Below, piece by piece: positions 45,170-57,440 of a stretch of DNA of 64,000 nt; position 1 is the first letter of the stretch, and every line of letters starts with the position of its first letter. A model generated the notes under the pieces. The model searched no databases, was not told the origin of the DNA, and saw only the letters and a list, made by a program, of their open reading frames with translations. Source of the stretch: Sipunculus nudus (Eukaryota > Annelida > Sipuncula > Golfingiida > Sipunculidae); the NCBI GenBank assembly GCA_026874595.1, contig CM049307.1:42042362-42106361 (forward strand). The letters are read 5' to 3'. Position numbers and translations under genes: made by a program.

Positions 45170-47444
45170 GGTCTAATCATCGTCTAACAACCTTGGGTAA
45201 ATTTAGCTGTAGAATTCATATTAATAATAATTTTAGACACAGTGATGTATATATATTTAGAATCCTCAGAAAATTCTCTATCAGATGAGGTATATTGAAA
45301 AAGTGTAACAGTGTCCACTTTGAAAATTTAAAACTTGAAATGATTTAAAATAATTTTTTTTTAAATTGGATATATCTCAAAATTGGCATAGGGTATGTGT
45401 GTGGAAATAGTATCATTTGAAACTACATACAAATATCTCCAGGCGTTTTTTTTTGGTTATATATTTAAAGTCTTTTTTTCATAAATTTAAATTTAAAAAA
45501 AAAATGTGTGATGTTTACAATACTTATTTTGTTTAGATAACATATTTCTACTATACTAAAAACGATATAGGAAAAAGAAAAAATCACATTTTAGAATACT
45601 TGTTGATTTACCTATATTCAAAATTTGAAGACTCTATATTTGATGGTTTTTGAGAAATATCGCTCTGAAGACCGTACAGTCTCCTGAAATCCTGTTTTGA
45701 GAAAACGGCCAAAAACTGTTTGGGAAGAGAAATTTCGTTTTGAGTGGTAAACAGGGATATAAGCGCAAGTGACAGTTGTATTTTTTCACTAAATGTTCCG
45801 ATGAGAATAGGTTTCAATATATAAATTATAAAATTTTATGGTTTATCAATGTTAAAAAAGGGATTTTGTTAGGCATCATGACAACTGGAGAACTGTCAAA
45901 CTAAAGCAGGCGGAGCTTACTGGTCCGAGCGGCTGGTCATTGGTAATCAGATCATTGGCTACCGCGCCGGGGCACGCGTCAGGTGTGAAGTGACTGATAA
46001 GAACGATCACTCTGTTTACTCTGCGCTCTCATTCAAACTACCATGCATATGCCCTAATCCAATTAACAACTTGTCTCTCCCTCTCACATTTATATATGAG
46101 ACACTACATAGCTAGCAGCAACACATATCTCTCTCTCATTAGATTTATATACACCATTCATATATACCACATACAAATGCAACCCCTGATACCGTGCAGT
46201 CAGCCGAGTCGTGTTGTCCCCTCAATGATCGTCCTACCTCTGATAGATGTTTGTCGCACACTTCAGTTGTCACTTCAGAGAGTACCTTGGAATGATGTAA
46301 CCAGCTGTTGGATAAAACGGGAGGAGGAATGTTCATAAATGCGCTAAATCGTGCTGCGGCTGCTCTTCCTTACCGATCGCTCTCATAGCTAAGACTCCGG
46401 CGCGGTTCACTTCGCAAAATTTGTTAGCAGGCGACGTGGTGGTGTAACTTGGTGCCGCGTTCCTTTCACAAAATTCATTCGTGCAACGCAGTCCCATATT
46501 GCTGCACCACACTCGGCGTTTATCTACATCCTCCACTAACGATAAATTTCCTTCACGGCATATGGCACACACTGCTGCGGTAGCCAACAACATAGCAAGT
46601 TGGCCGCACTGCCACAGACGGTAGGTAACTGATTCTGGAACTCCGGGTTGTACTGATTCCATGTTTTCGTCACTTGACGACTCAGAATCGTCATCTCTGT
46701 GTAGTTTCGTTACGGACACAGGAACCTTGTGATCAGCTGTATGTGATTGTCACTCGTTCAATTAGCGAATTTTATCTTCGCTCATTCTACTCTTTTTTCT
46801 TCGACCCATGACGTTCAGTTTGAGGATAGTGTATATTATATAAGAAGGAAAGATGTATTCGGTAATTGTTTTGGCGATGTAATGATGGACCCTGGGAGAA
46901 AATGTTATATTGTATAGCAGGGTCAATATTACAGAAATAACAATCGGTAAATTTATATTTCTGGGTATATTCTTGGTGCCAGGACCATTATTGGGTGACA
47001 CTAACATATTTTAGGGCAGTGACAAAGACATTATTCGGGGACTGGAGGAGTACGATGTACAGTTTACTTCTGGGTTAGGCGTATAGGGGGACGTGTTTGT
47101 ATCAATTAGTGCCAATTAGTAAGTGCCGGTAATAAAGATTAGCTCTTTCCCGGCTGACTGACCGCGGCTTCCCCACGCCTGTCAATCAACCATTTGCCTA
47201 ACGCCACGACCGCATGGTTAACCAATAAGCAACTGACACGCTGCTAACTCTCGCCGATCTGACAGTTGGTCCTGTTTGCACCCCACGTGGGGTTGACATC
47301 TGAAATAAAATACTTATTTTTCTAACTGATACAATATAACCCCAGGAACGTGTTTTTGTGAAAAGATAGATATAGCAATCATCTATAAAACCAGATGTTT
47401 TTCAGAAAAACGTAATTTTCATGATTTTTGACGATGATTAGACC
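45170..47444 (-). mobile_element. TTAA-flanked DNA transposon with Mutator-domain transposase remnant
   Basis: Both ends carry a perfect 15-bp inverted repeat GGTCTAATCATCGTC (45170-45184 and, inverted, 47430-47444). Each is bordered by TTAA (45166-45169 and 47445-47448). TTAA duplication is used by piggyBac and Kolobok superfamilies; the ends do not look like piggyBac CCCTAG-type ends. The minus strand holds a broken transposase of the family named 'Mutator-like transposase domain' in invertebrate annotation. The 2.28-kb length is short for an autonomous element. The inner part (45900-47300) is richer in G+C than the host. Confidence 0.85.
46216..46809 (-). pseudogene. Transposase pseudogene, invertebrate Mutator-like domain family
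   Basis: Reading starts at an ATG at 46809 with MGRRKKSRMSEDKIR. Two in-frame stops follow (TAA at 46764-46762, TGA at 46752-46750), then the same frame stays open from 46749 to 46336. That part includes an acidic serine stretch, a CAIC cysteine pair, a CTNEFC pair and EVNRAGVLAMRAIGK. A one-base frameshift near 46336 moves the homology into the next frame, where MNIPPPVLSNSWLHHSKVL follows, fading by about 46216. The order (cysteine pairs, EVNR..AMR.IGKG-like, MN.PPP) matches the N-terminal third of these proteins. The catalytic DDE region is absent. A TATATAAT-type sequence lies about 30-40 bases upstream on the minus strand. Family assignment is from memory of conserved motifs. Confidence 0.8.
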
Positions 47445-47600
47445 TTAAGCATATGCTGTAGTACTATAGGAGTAGTGGTGAGTGAAAGCTATACTTGATG
47501 ACATCAGCAAGCTTGTAGTTTCTTTCACCTCTTATCAGTATGAGAGATTAGTTTACCTACACAAAGGCCAGGCAAATTAAGGTGTGCAGAGAATATAAAT

Positions 47601-47960
47601 TTTTCAGCTCAGCTGACACAGTCATGCTGAGCTATAATGATGAGTCTTTATCCATTGCCTGGCTTGAGGTATACCTGTCTCTGAGTAAGGCACAAATCTT
47701 AAAGATTCAAACCAATTCTTACTCAGCAGAGGAGGGGATATAGTGATCTGCTCTGTTTGTTCATCTGTCTGTCTGTACGTTGCTCCATAAAAAATTTCTA
47801 TGTGTATCAATATCTCCAAAAGATTTTCTCAGATCTACTCATGATTAAAATTGATGCTGTATCTTATCGGTCTTCAGGGGTCTTCCTCATAATTTACATC
47901 TAATTAAAATGGCAGGTGTACCTTATGGTTCTCTTAGCCTGATTAGGTTTTGGTCACACT
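47601..47960 (+). mobile_element. AGCTCAG-related element fragment
   Basis: TTTTTCAGCTCAGCTGACAC with GTCATGCTGAGCTATAATGA forms the 5' hairpin, followed by GTAAGGCACAAATCTTAA as in the 27558 subfamily. Homology fades after about 300 bases and no 3' terminus is seen, so the right edge is approximate. Confidence 0.6.
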
Positions 47961-50900
47961 TGAATGATTTTTGGATTTCTGCCCCCCTCTAATTGATATG
48001 GAAAGAGTATCTTATGCCTCTCCTACCCTGATAAACATGTTCAATCTGCTGCACATAAACATGTTCAATCTACTGCACACAAACATGTTTAAGTTTTGCA
48101 AATAATTATGGTTTGCAACTAGAGACCTTTTAATGTTGGCATATATATTTATATGCCAACAGCCAGCTTAGGTTATATGGTTCTTCTGTTTAACAACATG
48201 GATGCAAGTACTGTGTTTACTAACAGCTTGTAGGTAAACAGGCTCGTATATCCTTCACAGTTATGTTATACAAAGCTCTCATACCTATAGTTCATTCATA
48301 TGTATATGGAATGAGCCAAAAATCACAAAATTTGGCACATAAAGCAGCTAAATAACTGGCTAAATTGCTTAATAGCCTTGCCAAATTGTTTTTGATGGTT
48401 TTGAAAATTACAGTTTATTTGAAATACAAGACCGTTGTTGTTACATATATTTCTGTTGCCTCAGTTTGGTGGATTTCAGCACCGCCTTTGTTTGATGAAT
48501 GTATTAAAGATATTTCTGAATTAGAAGGTTTTATGTGATAATACATTTACAGTATGTGATAAATTATATTTAATACATCAGAGAGTCAACGTATCACTAA
48601 GATTATTTGCAGTTACTTGACTCAAAATAGGTGTGATGTTATCAAATAGATTTGTTTACCAGGTTACAGAATACCCTTCGTAAACAGGTTATGCAATACA
48701 AAGAAAAACTCTGGTTACCTTGAATTAGCAGGATAATGCATTTAGGATTAAGACAAATTGAAGGTGACAGTATCATGTTTTACAGCAGACATAGAAGTGT
48801 TGTTCAAGTCCTTAGTAAAAAGGGCTTGCCAGTATAAACTTGTTTAGTGTTTGCTATATTACATTGGTTAAGTGTGGTGAAAAGGAGTAATGGGGCATAG
48901 TAGGGTAGCATTTAGCTGGGACTTCAGTGCTATGTATCACAGCGGGGTCTTTATCCATTTATCTGACACAGTAAGTCATGTTTTTTAGTGTCAGCTCAAT
49001 ATTGGTAAATAAACGTACAGGGTGATCAAAACCCCACCCTGGGCTGGTGTAAGCAGAGATTTATGTACTTGTAAATGATCATTGGTGGTGGCCAATAGGG
49101 AGCTCAAGTGTAATTGTATTGCAAATGTTTCCCCAGTTTCACTTAGTGTTGAAGAGGCACACAAATCTAGGGTCCAACTGTTTACACTTTGCCTGTTCAT
49201 GCCTTTGTAGAGACAGGCCCTCTCCGGCGACTCAGACAAATTTGCTGTGTGCTCTAATAGACACGTTGCGCTTTGGCTTTCATTGTAGGGTAAGGTATCG
49301 CTTCAGTGACACGATAGGCAAAATACTTGTACGTCTTGTGTGTGGTTTCCCTGGGGTCAGACATTCAGCGCAGACTTAGGTGGTAGGGAATCTCTCTCTC
49401 AAGGCCAGCTCATGTATGTATACACTGTGTCCTATCAGACCTGTTTAGTGAGGCTGTCAGCACCAGCCTTTATCAAGAGCAGTGCTTACTCGCTGAAGGT
49501 ATATGGAAAGAGCTGATCACTTAAGCCGGCAGATACTCTGAACTTATTTCACCGCTTGGGGGCCAGCTCAATTGCACCTTATTAGGTGAACTTGTGGTGT
49601 GATAGTATTGAAGCAGAACGTGGGTAAGTAATTAATTCTTTGAAAGGCACGGGTGGGAGAGCACTTGACAATCTGTAGATGGGTGAACAGCTACTATATG
49701 TAAACAGATTTAACACCGGGGGAGCTGTTGGGGGGAGCTACAGAATAATTCATATGGCCCAGCAGTCCGTCGTATCATTTACTTTAAACCATAGCCATAG
49801 GCACTTAGACTCGAAATGACTCGGCCCTGCCCCACTGTAGGCAAGTATCTTGATTTATTGCACTATCTCAGGTCCAGAAACTTTCATAATTTGATAGTCA
49901 TGTTAGTGATGTTACTGTAGTATCCCCACGAGAAGGGAGGCAGCAGGCTATTATTAGCAGGCTGAAAATTGACTTGATGTGGCAGCATAGCAGGCCTGGC
50001 TCTGATGGATAGAGTATGGCAAGTAGCACTGTATGCCCCTCCTCGCCAACAACTCCAGCCTCCAGCTTGGCCTCTCCGGGGAGTTGAGACCTTAAACAAG
50101 GCCACATAAAACAGCAGTAGAACTGGACCTCGACCAGCTGCCTGTCCAATCGTCTTCCTGTGCCTCTCGCCACCTGTCATTATTAATACTCATACATCTA
50201 AACAGCAAACCTCAGATCTTCATGGGTACACCAGGTCAAATATTGAAAATGCAAGATTTCTATCAGTGTTTTTTTGTGTGGATTGATATACCGTTCTCTT
50301 TCACGTTTGGATCTGAGCTTAAAGATCCTTCTGCTGGGAAGTGCAGATATTACCGGCGTCTCCTCGCACTCATCATTTGGGTTTTTTTATAAATACATGA
50401 GAAAAACCTAACTTCAGATCTTTTGGTAACACTGGGTCAAAGAATGATAATATAAGATTTCTTATTATAGTTTTTTATGTGGTGTGATATATTGATCCCT
50501 TTCATGTTTTAGATTTAAACGAGAAAATCTTTCATCTTGAAGCACAGAAATATTGGAGCCACCTAGCACTCCATTATTTTTATTTATTTTTTTAACATTT
50601 ATGTATATAACATTTTCTCTAGTATGGCTACCATTATACAATTCTGACCCAAAAATTATTCAGTGAATAAAGAATGACAGCTTATATTATCAGCTGTTCG
50701 ATCCATTCAGACTGTGCTTGTAACAGTTACACACATCACTGAGTTATATCGTTCATGAGACCTCAATTTCCTTTTCACAGAAAGTTGTGTATCAGAGGGG
50801 TTATGGTATATTGTGCATTTGATCTGACCGACAGTTATGAGTTTTTGAAGGATTCTTTCATTTGTCTTTTTTTTTTTTATGGACATTAACTATAATAAAA

Positions 50901-51240
50901 CTCACTTTGTATTTAAAACAGCATGCTTGAAACATTATATTGTAGAAGAATTTTAATATTGTTTCATTCTCTACTTGTCCGAGCTGAGAAAATAATATAA
51001 TATAAGATAGGCTTTACAGTGTATTATATTTTGTTGGTCTGATTCAGTTGGCAATTTAGTGATCAACTTTTATAGTGTCTGTATATTTTCTGCAGGGGAT
51101 TTAATGTAAATTCTCTTCTTTGCTGAGCTAAGGAAATCATGATGAATTAGGGTAGATTTTTATAATATTAAAAAGGATCACATTGATTTTATGGGTACAT
51201 GGGAAAAATTTAATTCTCTGTATCAGCCATAATTATAGGT
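47961..51240. other. Low-copy sequence
   Basis: Mostly AT-rich. The part at 49100-50190 is less AT-rich and has open frames of 80-98 codons on both strands without recognised domains. A GGGTAAGTAATT donor-like site lies at 49621 without a convincing exon. Candidate conserved non-coding DNA at most. Confidence 0.4.
48135..48160. repeat. 26-nt near-palindrome
   Basis: GTTGGCATATA and its inverse TATATGCCAAC are separated by four bases. Could form a hairpin; no other feature attached. Confidence 0.7.
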
Positions 51241-51990
51241 TTAAAGCGCCTTATTGATAATGAACAAGAAGAACATAATACTGTTTAGCTCCACGGAACG
51301 TACCATAACAGGGTAGAATCTAAACGGCATCAAACCGATGGTAATTGGTTCTCCGGAGCGTAGGACTGATTGATCTAATAAATTGGCATTCCCCCATGGG
51401 TTAATTATAGCTCCTACTGCATGGCTTGAATTATGCCATGCTGACTAGCACTGGCAGCTCAGTATGCTTGCGTGAAATCTTGTTAATGTTTGATTTTTAC
51501 CTCTTTATAGGTGCATGCAAACTGATGTTTATTAACGCATTGGATATTTGTATACTTTTTCCATGCATTCATTTAAAGAATACATTCATAACTTTATAGT
51601 GATGATATGCAGTTTATAATGAGTTGTTTCAATCGTCATTACCTGCATAGTCACCATAAGTAAAACTTATCAGGAAAAAATTGGAAATGTGAAAAAACTT
51701 TTTGACTGAGCTTAACATTGCGACTTGTTGACACTTCAGAATTTCACAAATGAATTCACCCTTGAAATTATTTCATTGAGGGCACAGTGCATGACGGATG
51801 CAGTTTGCCCCGTATTTGTCTTCACTTCTGTCATATGCAAATAAATGTGAACGGCCACTTGGCATCGCTGATATTTAACGCTAAATCTTTCAGAGAAAGT
51901 CTGTTGTTTTCCCATTATTTTCTCCTCTGCAACTGTCTTTTTTGGTATGGTAATTATTCTGACCAATCTTGGTTGTCTTTCTTGAATCGG
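51241..51990. promoter_or_regulatory. Enhancer-like block with a POU octamer
   Basis: Contains the exact octamer ATGCAAAT at 51835-51842, homeodomain-type cores (GTAATTGG at about 51342, GGGTTAATTATAGC at 51399) and an inverted pair GCATGGCTTGAATTATGCCATGC near 51420. Complexity is higher than in the surrounding AT-rich DNA. Function is inferred from motifs only. Confidence 0.3.
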
Positions 51991-53330
51991 ACTTACTGAG
52001 GAAATGGTTTTTAATGAGGACTCATGTCCAGTTTATGATTCATGCATCAGTTGTACATTTTGATCACATCAGCAGAGCTGGGGAATGTGAGCAAATACAG
52101 ATTGGAACAGGATTTAGGGGAGAAAATAATTGGGGACAGTAAAATGTGCAAGTGATAAAATCAGTGATTGCCTAATTGAGGAAGGGTTTTCAGCTTGGGT
52201 CCCAGCCTGTTTGTTAATTGTTCAGTTATTGATCAAAATGGAGTCCAGCATGGTGCAGCACCAACGATGCTGCTCCTTGGCTTTGGTTGTTGTCATGAAT
52301 AGTGTTAACACTTTCAGTTTGGGAAGGGTGTGATAACAGAACAAATACATAATACAAGCAACTGGCTCATTTGTCAGTGTACCCATAACAAAACTAGTAT
52401 ATACAAAAACATGTTGCTCCACTATAGTGTTTCTCTAATCCATAATTAATGCAATATTATAATACAAACTATCTATTGCTTTTCAGATTGATGGTTATAA
52501 CAGTGTAACAACTTATGCTGACTGTTTATATTTGCAGTTTTGCAGTCACTATATTTGAAGAGTATAAGCATTACATTATAAGGAGAATCAGTAAATGTCA
52601 TTTATAGATAGGCATAAAATGTCAGGCTGATAATACCCACAAGACTACCCTAATATGTTACTTACCATTTTGTAAAAAAGAAATATAATGATAGCATAAT
52701 AAAAACCTGTAATATGAATTCATAATCATATCCTGAAAGGCAGGAAATGTTAGGTCCACTTTATATATAACTCTCATCTATAGACGGTATGAGAAATAAA
52801 TATGAATTTTATATTTAGCAAAGTATGATAATTTAGATTTTGTGTCAGTCTCTATTTAAAGAGTGATTATATTACAGTGGATGGCTCATAGAATGTTTTC
52901 ATACACAGAATTTGGGTAAACTATCTCAAAAGTGAAGGAAATTTTTTATTTTATTCTAGATTTACTTCCAAACTGTAATTCAAAATATTTTACTTTATCC
53001 CATTCTAACACCCCCCTCCCCCCCCCCCACCCCCCACCCCCACACACAGACTCTGAAATAGTCTGTAAATTATTATGACTCACCACAATCAGTATGTTAA
53101 ATTCCATGTGATTATTACATTAAAAAAAAAACCTCCAAATTACTCAACACCGCCAGCTCAACCTACAGGCCAAGGTACCATACCAAACTCTGGTATAAAG
53201 TTAATAAGTAGACTTACCAGGTTATTGATACACAGCCAGCCACACAGTCATGGACACCGTCAGTAGACTGGTAATGAGACAGGCCTGCATCCACTACCAA
53301 GACATCTAAGTTCATGCTGCATGTGCTGCT
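51991..53330. other. Low-copy AT-rich sequence with a C-rich tract
   Basis: No gene. A C-dominated tract (CCCCCC, TCCC, runs of C separated by A) covers about 53011-53045, ending in CACACACA. Confidence 0.5.
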
Positions 53331-53389
53331 AGAAGAAAATAAAACCCACATATATGTATATGTTTGGAGAAGAATTAGAAATTTGGAAG

Positions 53390-54890
53390 ACCAAGAGTCT
53401 CCCCATGAAAATAGTTCTTCATTGAACAAAGGGGTATTAGTGTTTTCCCTGAAAAAAAATGGGAAGTTAAATTTCTTCTCAACAAACAGAAAATTTTCAT
53501 TCTTCATGGGGATTTTTGAATTCTGTTTCCTCATAGAATATGTGGAAATTCTAAAAACTTATGGAACTTGAGAATTTGATGTCAATTTTCCTCATGGAAT
53601 ATGTGGAAATTTTATATCATCATGGAAGTATTGAGAATTTGATGTCTATAGGAACAATTAAAACAAAATTTACCTTTTCTCAGGACAAATGGCTAGTTAA
53701 TTTCTTCTCAACAAATGAAAATTCTCTTTCTTCATTTGGACAATTTAAATTCTGTTTTTTTCAAGGAATATGTGGTAATTCTAAATGCTCATGGACCTAT
53801 TTAGAATTTGATGTCTTTAGGAACAAATGGAAATTTGTGTTTTCTCAGGACACAAACAGTAAGTTAATTTCTTCTCAAAAACAAATGTGAATTATCATTC
53901 TTCATGGGGACAATTTAAAATCTGTTTCTTCAAGGAATATGTGGAAATTCTAAAGGCTCATGGAACTATTGAGAATTTGATGTCTATAGGAACTATTGAG
54001 ATTTGTGTTTTTCTCAGGACAAACGGCACAATTTCTTCTCATAACAAATTGAAATAATCATTCTTCATGGGGACAATGTAAATTCTGTTTCTTCAAGGAA
54101 TATGTAGAAATTCTAAATGCTCATGGAACTATTGAGAATTTGATATCTATAGGAACTATTGAGATTTGCGTTTTCTCAGCACAAATGGCAAGTTTATTTC
54201 TTCTCAACAAATGAAAATTCTCTTTCTTCATTGGGACAATTTAAATTCTGTTTTTTTTTCAAGGTTTCTTCAAAGAATATGTTGATATTCTAAATCCTCA
54301 TGGAACTATTGAGAATTAGATGTCTGTAGTAACAAATGGAAATTTGTGTTTTCTCTATACGAAGGGCAAGTTAATTTCTTCTCATAACAAATGGAAATAA
54401 TCATTCTTCATGGGGACAATTTAAATTTTGTTTCCTCATGGAATAAGTGGAAATTGTTTCCTCATGGAACCATTGAGAATTTGATGTCTCTTAGGAACAA
54501 ACAGGAATTCTGTTCATTCTTTGAACAAAATGGAACTGTTTTCTGATGCAACAATGTGTATTGTTTCTTCAAGGAATAAGTTGAAATTCTGTTTCCTCAT
54601 GGAACAGGGGAATTTGTTGTTTGTATGGAACAAATTGGAATTGGGTTTCTTCATAGAATGAATGGGACTCTGTTTTCTCATTGGACAAATTGGAGGTCTG
54701 TATCTTCATGGAAATCTTAAGAATTACTTTTCTTTATTGAATAAACAGAAATTCTGTTGTCTTTATGGAACAAACAGTTTTTTTTCTAAATGGAAATTAA
54801 TTTCTTTTTGAAACAAATGGCAATTTTATTTCTAAATGGGAATTGGGAATTTATTTATTGAAACAAATCATAATTTTTTAATAATTTGGA
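53390..54890 (+). repeat. Tandem array, ~165-177 bp units
   Basis: Phrase TCATGGAACTATTGAGAATT and close variants recur at 53620, 53789, 53958, 54121 and 54298, steps of 163-177 bp. Each unit also has AATTTCTTCTCAACAAATG, TTCTTCATGGGGACAATTTA and TTCTTCAAGGAATATGTGGA. These share TTC/GAA-type subphrases, so the unit probably grew from shorter repeats. The right third (54440-54890) is more diverged. Open frames of 85-109 codons are by-products. Confidence 0.87.
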
Positions 54891-56590
54891 CAATTGGGAT
54901 TCTGTCCATGACAGTTTAGAATTTAAAAATGTGTATGAAATGTTTCACACAGGAGTTCTGATGCTCCTAATATTCCAACTTCTTGATTTTTTTTTTTTCA
55001 TTGGGGGGGGGGGGGGAGGGATTCTTGATTGCTCAGTTGGACAGGTAACCTTATATGACATATCAGAACAAAAACACTCACTGTGGTGAATGATATGTGC
55101 TGAGGCCATACTCTGAATATAGGTTTACACTATCTCCTCCCTAATGATCAAAGATGTTTTTCTATGATTTTCCAAGTGGCTGAAAAGACCTGTTTTTATC
55201 ATCACTCTATAGATGTTTCCTGTGACCTTTTGCCTACAACTCATTCCCCAGCAAATTTGTTTCCTGTTGCTTTTTTTCTGCAGCCCTGATTGGCAAAAAA
55301 CACACATCAGAAATGTAATTGTAGGAATAGATTATTTAGATTTGAGTCAAGCCAGATTACCTCCTCCACATTGTGGTAATGATATACTAATGCTTGTAAT
55401 TTACTGCGGTAGCCTGTGTGCTCAAACATGGGAGTTTTAATTATATATGTTAATTCAGTTTATTTATTTTATTTTGTGTTGATTTTCTTATAGTGAATCA
55501 AATTACAAAGGATGAATTTCACCTTTGGATCAGAGTTTATTTGATGTTACATCTAAATGGTCTGTATCTGAATATAATTTATTCTGTGAGATTTAGGGTA
55601 ATTAATTTTCCCCAAGATATTTGTAATAGTATCATAAATTCTAGAAGCAAGTATCATTTTAGATTTCAAAAATATGGAAAATATATATTTGTTCTTTTTA
55701 TTTTTAAGTTGTTCAGTATATCATTGCAATTTCTTTTTGTCAAATATTTCTTGTCACTCAAAAAAAGAAAGCTTCAATTTAGGTCAAATCTGAATTTTTA
55801 TGCCCTAAGACATATTTCAGTTCTTGTCAAAATGCCTTTGTCTCTGACTTTAGTGACTGCTAGTTTCATATATAACCACCAGGTGTCTCAATGATAAAAT
55901 ACTAAATAAAAAAAAGAATTGATGAAAACCAATAACACAAGTTTTGAAGTGCAGTTTGTGGAAGTTAAAAAATGCAGTTTTCCACATTTAGGAACTGGGG
56001 ATTGAGTAGAGAGTTAGAATGAGGGATGTGATTCATTGGGTCATCCGCAACAGGAAGCAGACTGTAATGTTGAAAGAGAGCCGAAGTCATCTGAATAGAA
56101 ATGAAGCCATAATAGTCCCTCCATAGTGAAAGTATCTAGTGTGTCTTACTGCTGTGCTAACAAATCAATACGTTTGCTCTGCCAGGAGAACTTTGCCCAC
56201 ACTCCACTAGCTTACCAGATTACGGTACAATGACCAGAAAAACATACCAAGCATACAATAACAGTTGGTCATGTTTAGTGATAAGCGCAGGCCCTGGCCG
56301 TGGCTGCTGTTATTGCGGTGGTTTAGTTTTTTACCCGCATTTTTACACAGTGTTAAGTGAAACACCTCAGTATATGATTGCAGGTGTTCTCTGTCTCGTT
56401 AAAGGTGGTTATCACGGCAAACACTTACGTTGTATGTTTGTCTGGTGTGGAGGTCTGCATATATCTTAACGGGAACCAAGTTGAACACAGTTTACAGTAA
56501 GGGCAGGTCCTACTTTGTGTGAGTGTGGATGTTTCTGTTTCAAGTATATCAAGGGAGCCTCATTGTTTTCCAAGTGCATTATGATAAAGA
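54891..56590. other. Low-copy sequence
   Basis: T and G runs at 54990-55015. A 133-codon frame (55493-55894) follows an acceptor-like TTTTCTTATAG but is rich in F, I, L, Y and K, as expected of AT-rich chance frames. No domain recognised. Confidence 0.4.
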
Positions 56591-57065
56591 GTCAACATGG
56601 CATTGAGGGTTATTTCCATTAAGGAAAATTAACGGAGGGAATTTCCTGGTAGGTATAAAGCCAGCACGTATTCATGCTAGCTGTATGATCCATTACTGTT
56701 CTGACTGCCACCCAATTAAAGCAGCCATGTAATTAGTGGTAGTGTAGCAGGGAGGCAGGGCAACTGTAGCCAGCTATTGATTATAACACTAGATGCACAT
56801 CTCCTGGACCTATTATAGCTGAGCATTAAGGCCTCTCCCTCCGCCACAGAACCAGGCTAAGGAGACATATACAAGCAGGCTGAAGCAGTGCTGTCAAATA
56901 GGGAAACAGGCTGATCAAGGACTGTGCAGTGCGGTTTAGCGAATACTGTTAGGTCACTGGTACCCTGACAGTGATTGGATGGTAGGAACGATGATCATTC
57001 TAGGTTGGCAGTTCTTTAATTTCCTGCCTCCTGAAGAAATCACAGTCACAACAGCTGGGGAGGGC
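56591..57065. promoter_or_regulatory. Enhancer-like block
   Basis: Balanced composition with clustered homeodomain-type cores: CATTAAGG and AAATTAACGG near 56617-56635, CCCAATTAAAGCAGCC at 56711, GTAATTAGTGG at 56728, TTGATTATAAC near 56778. Candidate conserved element; motif evidence only. Confidence 0.3.
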
Positions 57066-57440
57066 ATCAGTATTTCACCTCAAATGTCACAAAATTAATT
57101 GCTACTTCTTTTACCGAGCTTTTATCAATCCTGAAACACTTCACTTTCAGCTTATCATTGCCATCTCTCTGTTTACTACATCTTGGCTTTAAGAAATCTA
57201 TCATACCTCCCAGGTTACCTGGTTTGATGTATGCTCTGGTGCTATTAATAGGTCCTTGCAGATAAAATATAGGATCTGTAATAATCATAGATAGATAGGA
57301 CTGGTAAAGTAGCTGATATGGAAATGGTATGGACATGTATGTATATTCACATTCAGTATACCTTAAGCTATAGTCGCATTAAATTGATTGCAAATGCATT
57401 TTCAATCTTTTTGTATATATTCTGCCTTTTATTCTTTCTT
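57066..57440. other. Low-copy sequence with an unassigned minus-strand frame
   Basis: A minus-strand frame of 89 codons ends at 57067. Its last 40 residues are lysine-rich and of ordinary composition, and an acceptor-like ATTATTACAG lies upstream of them. I do not recognise a family, so I leave it unclaimed. Confidence 0.35.

Noticed and set aside
55493..55894. 133-codon plus-strand open frame after an acceptor-like TTTTCTTATAG
   Set aside because: Composition is dominated by F, I, L, Y, K and S as expected from AT-rich DNA. No domain, no donor, no repeat or homology support.
57067..57336. 89-codon minus-strand frame with an acceptor-like sequence upstream
   Set aside because: Composition is plausible, but no family is recognised and no downstream or upstream partner exon can be shown.
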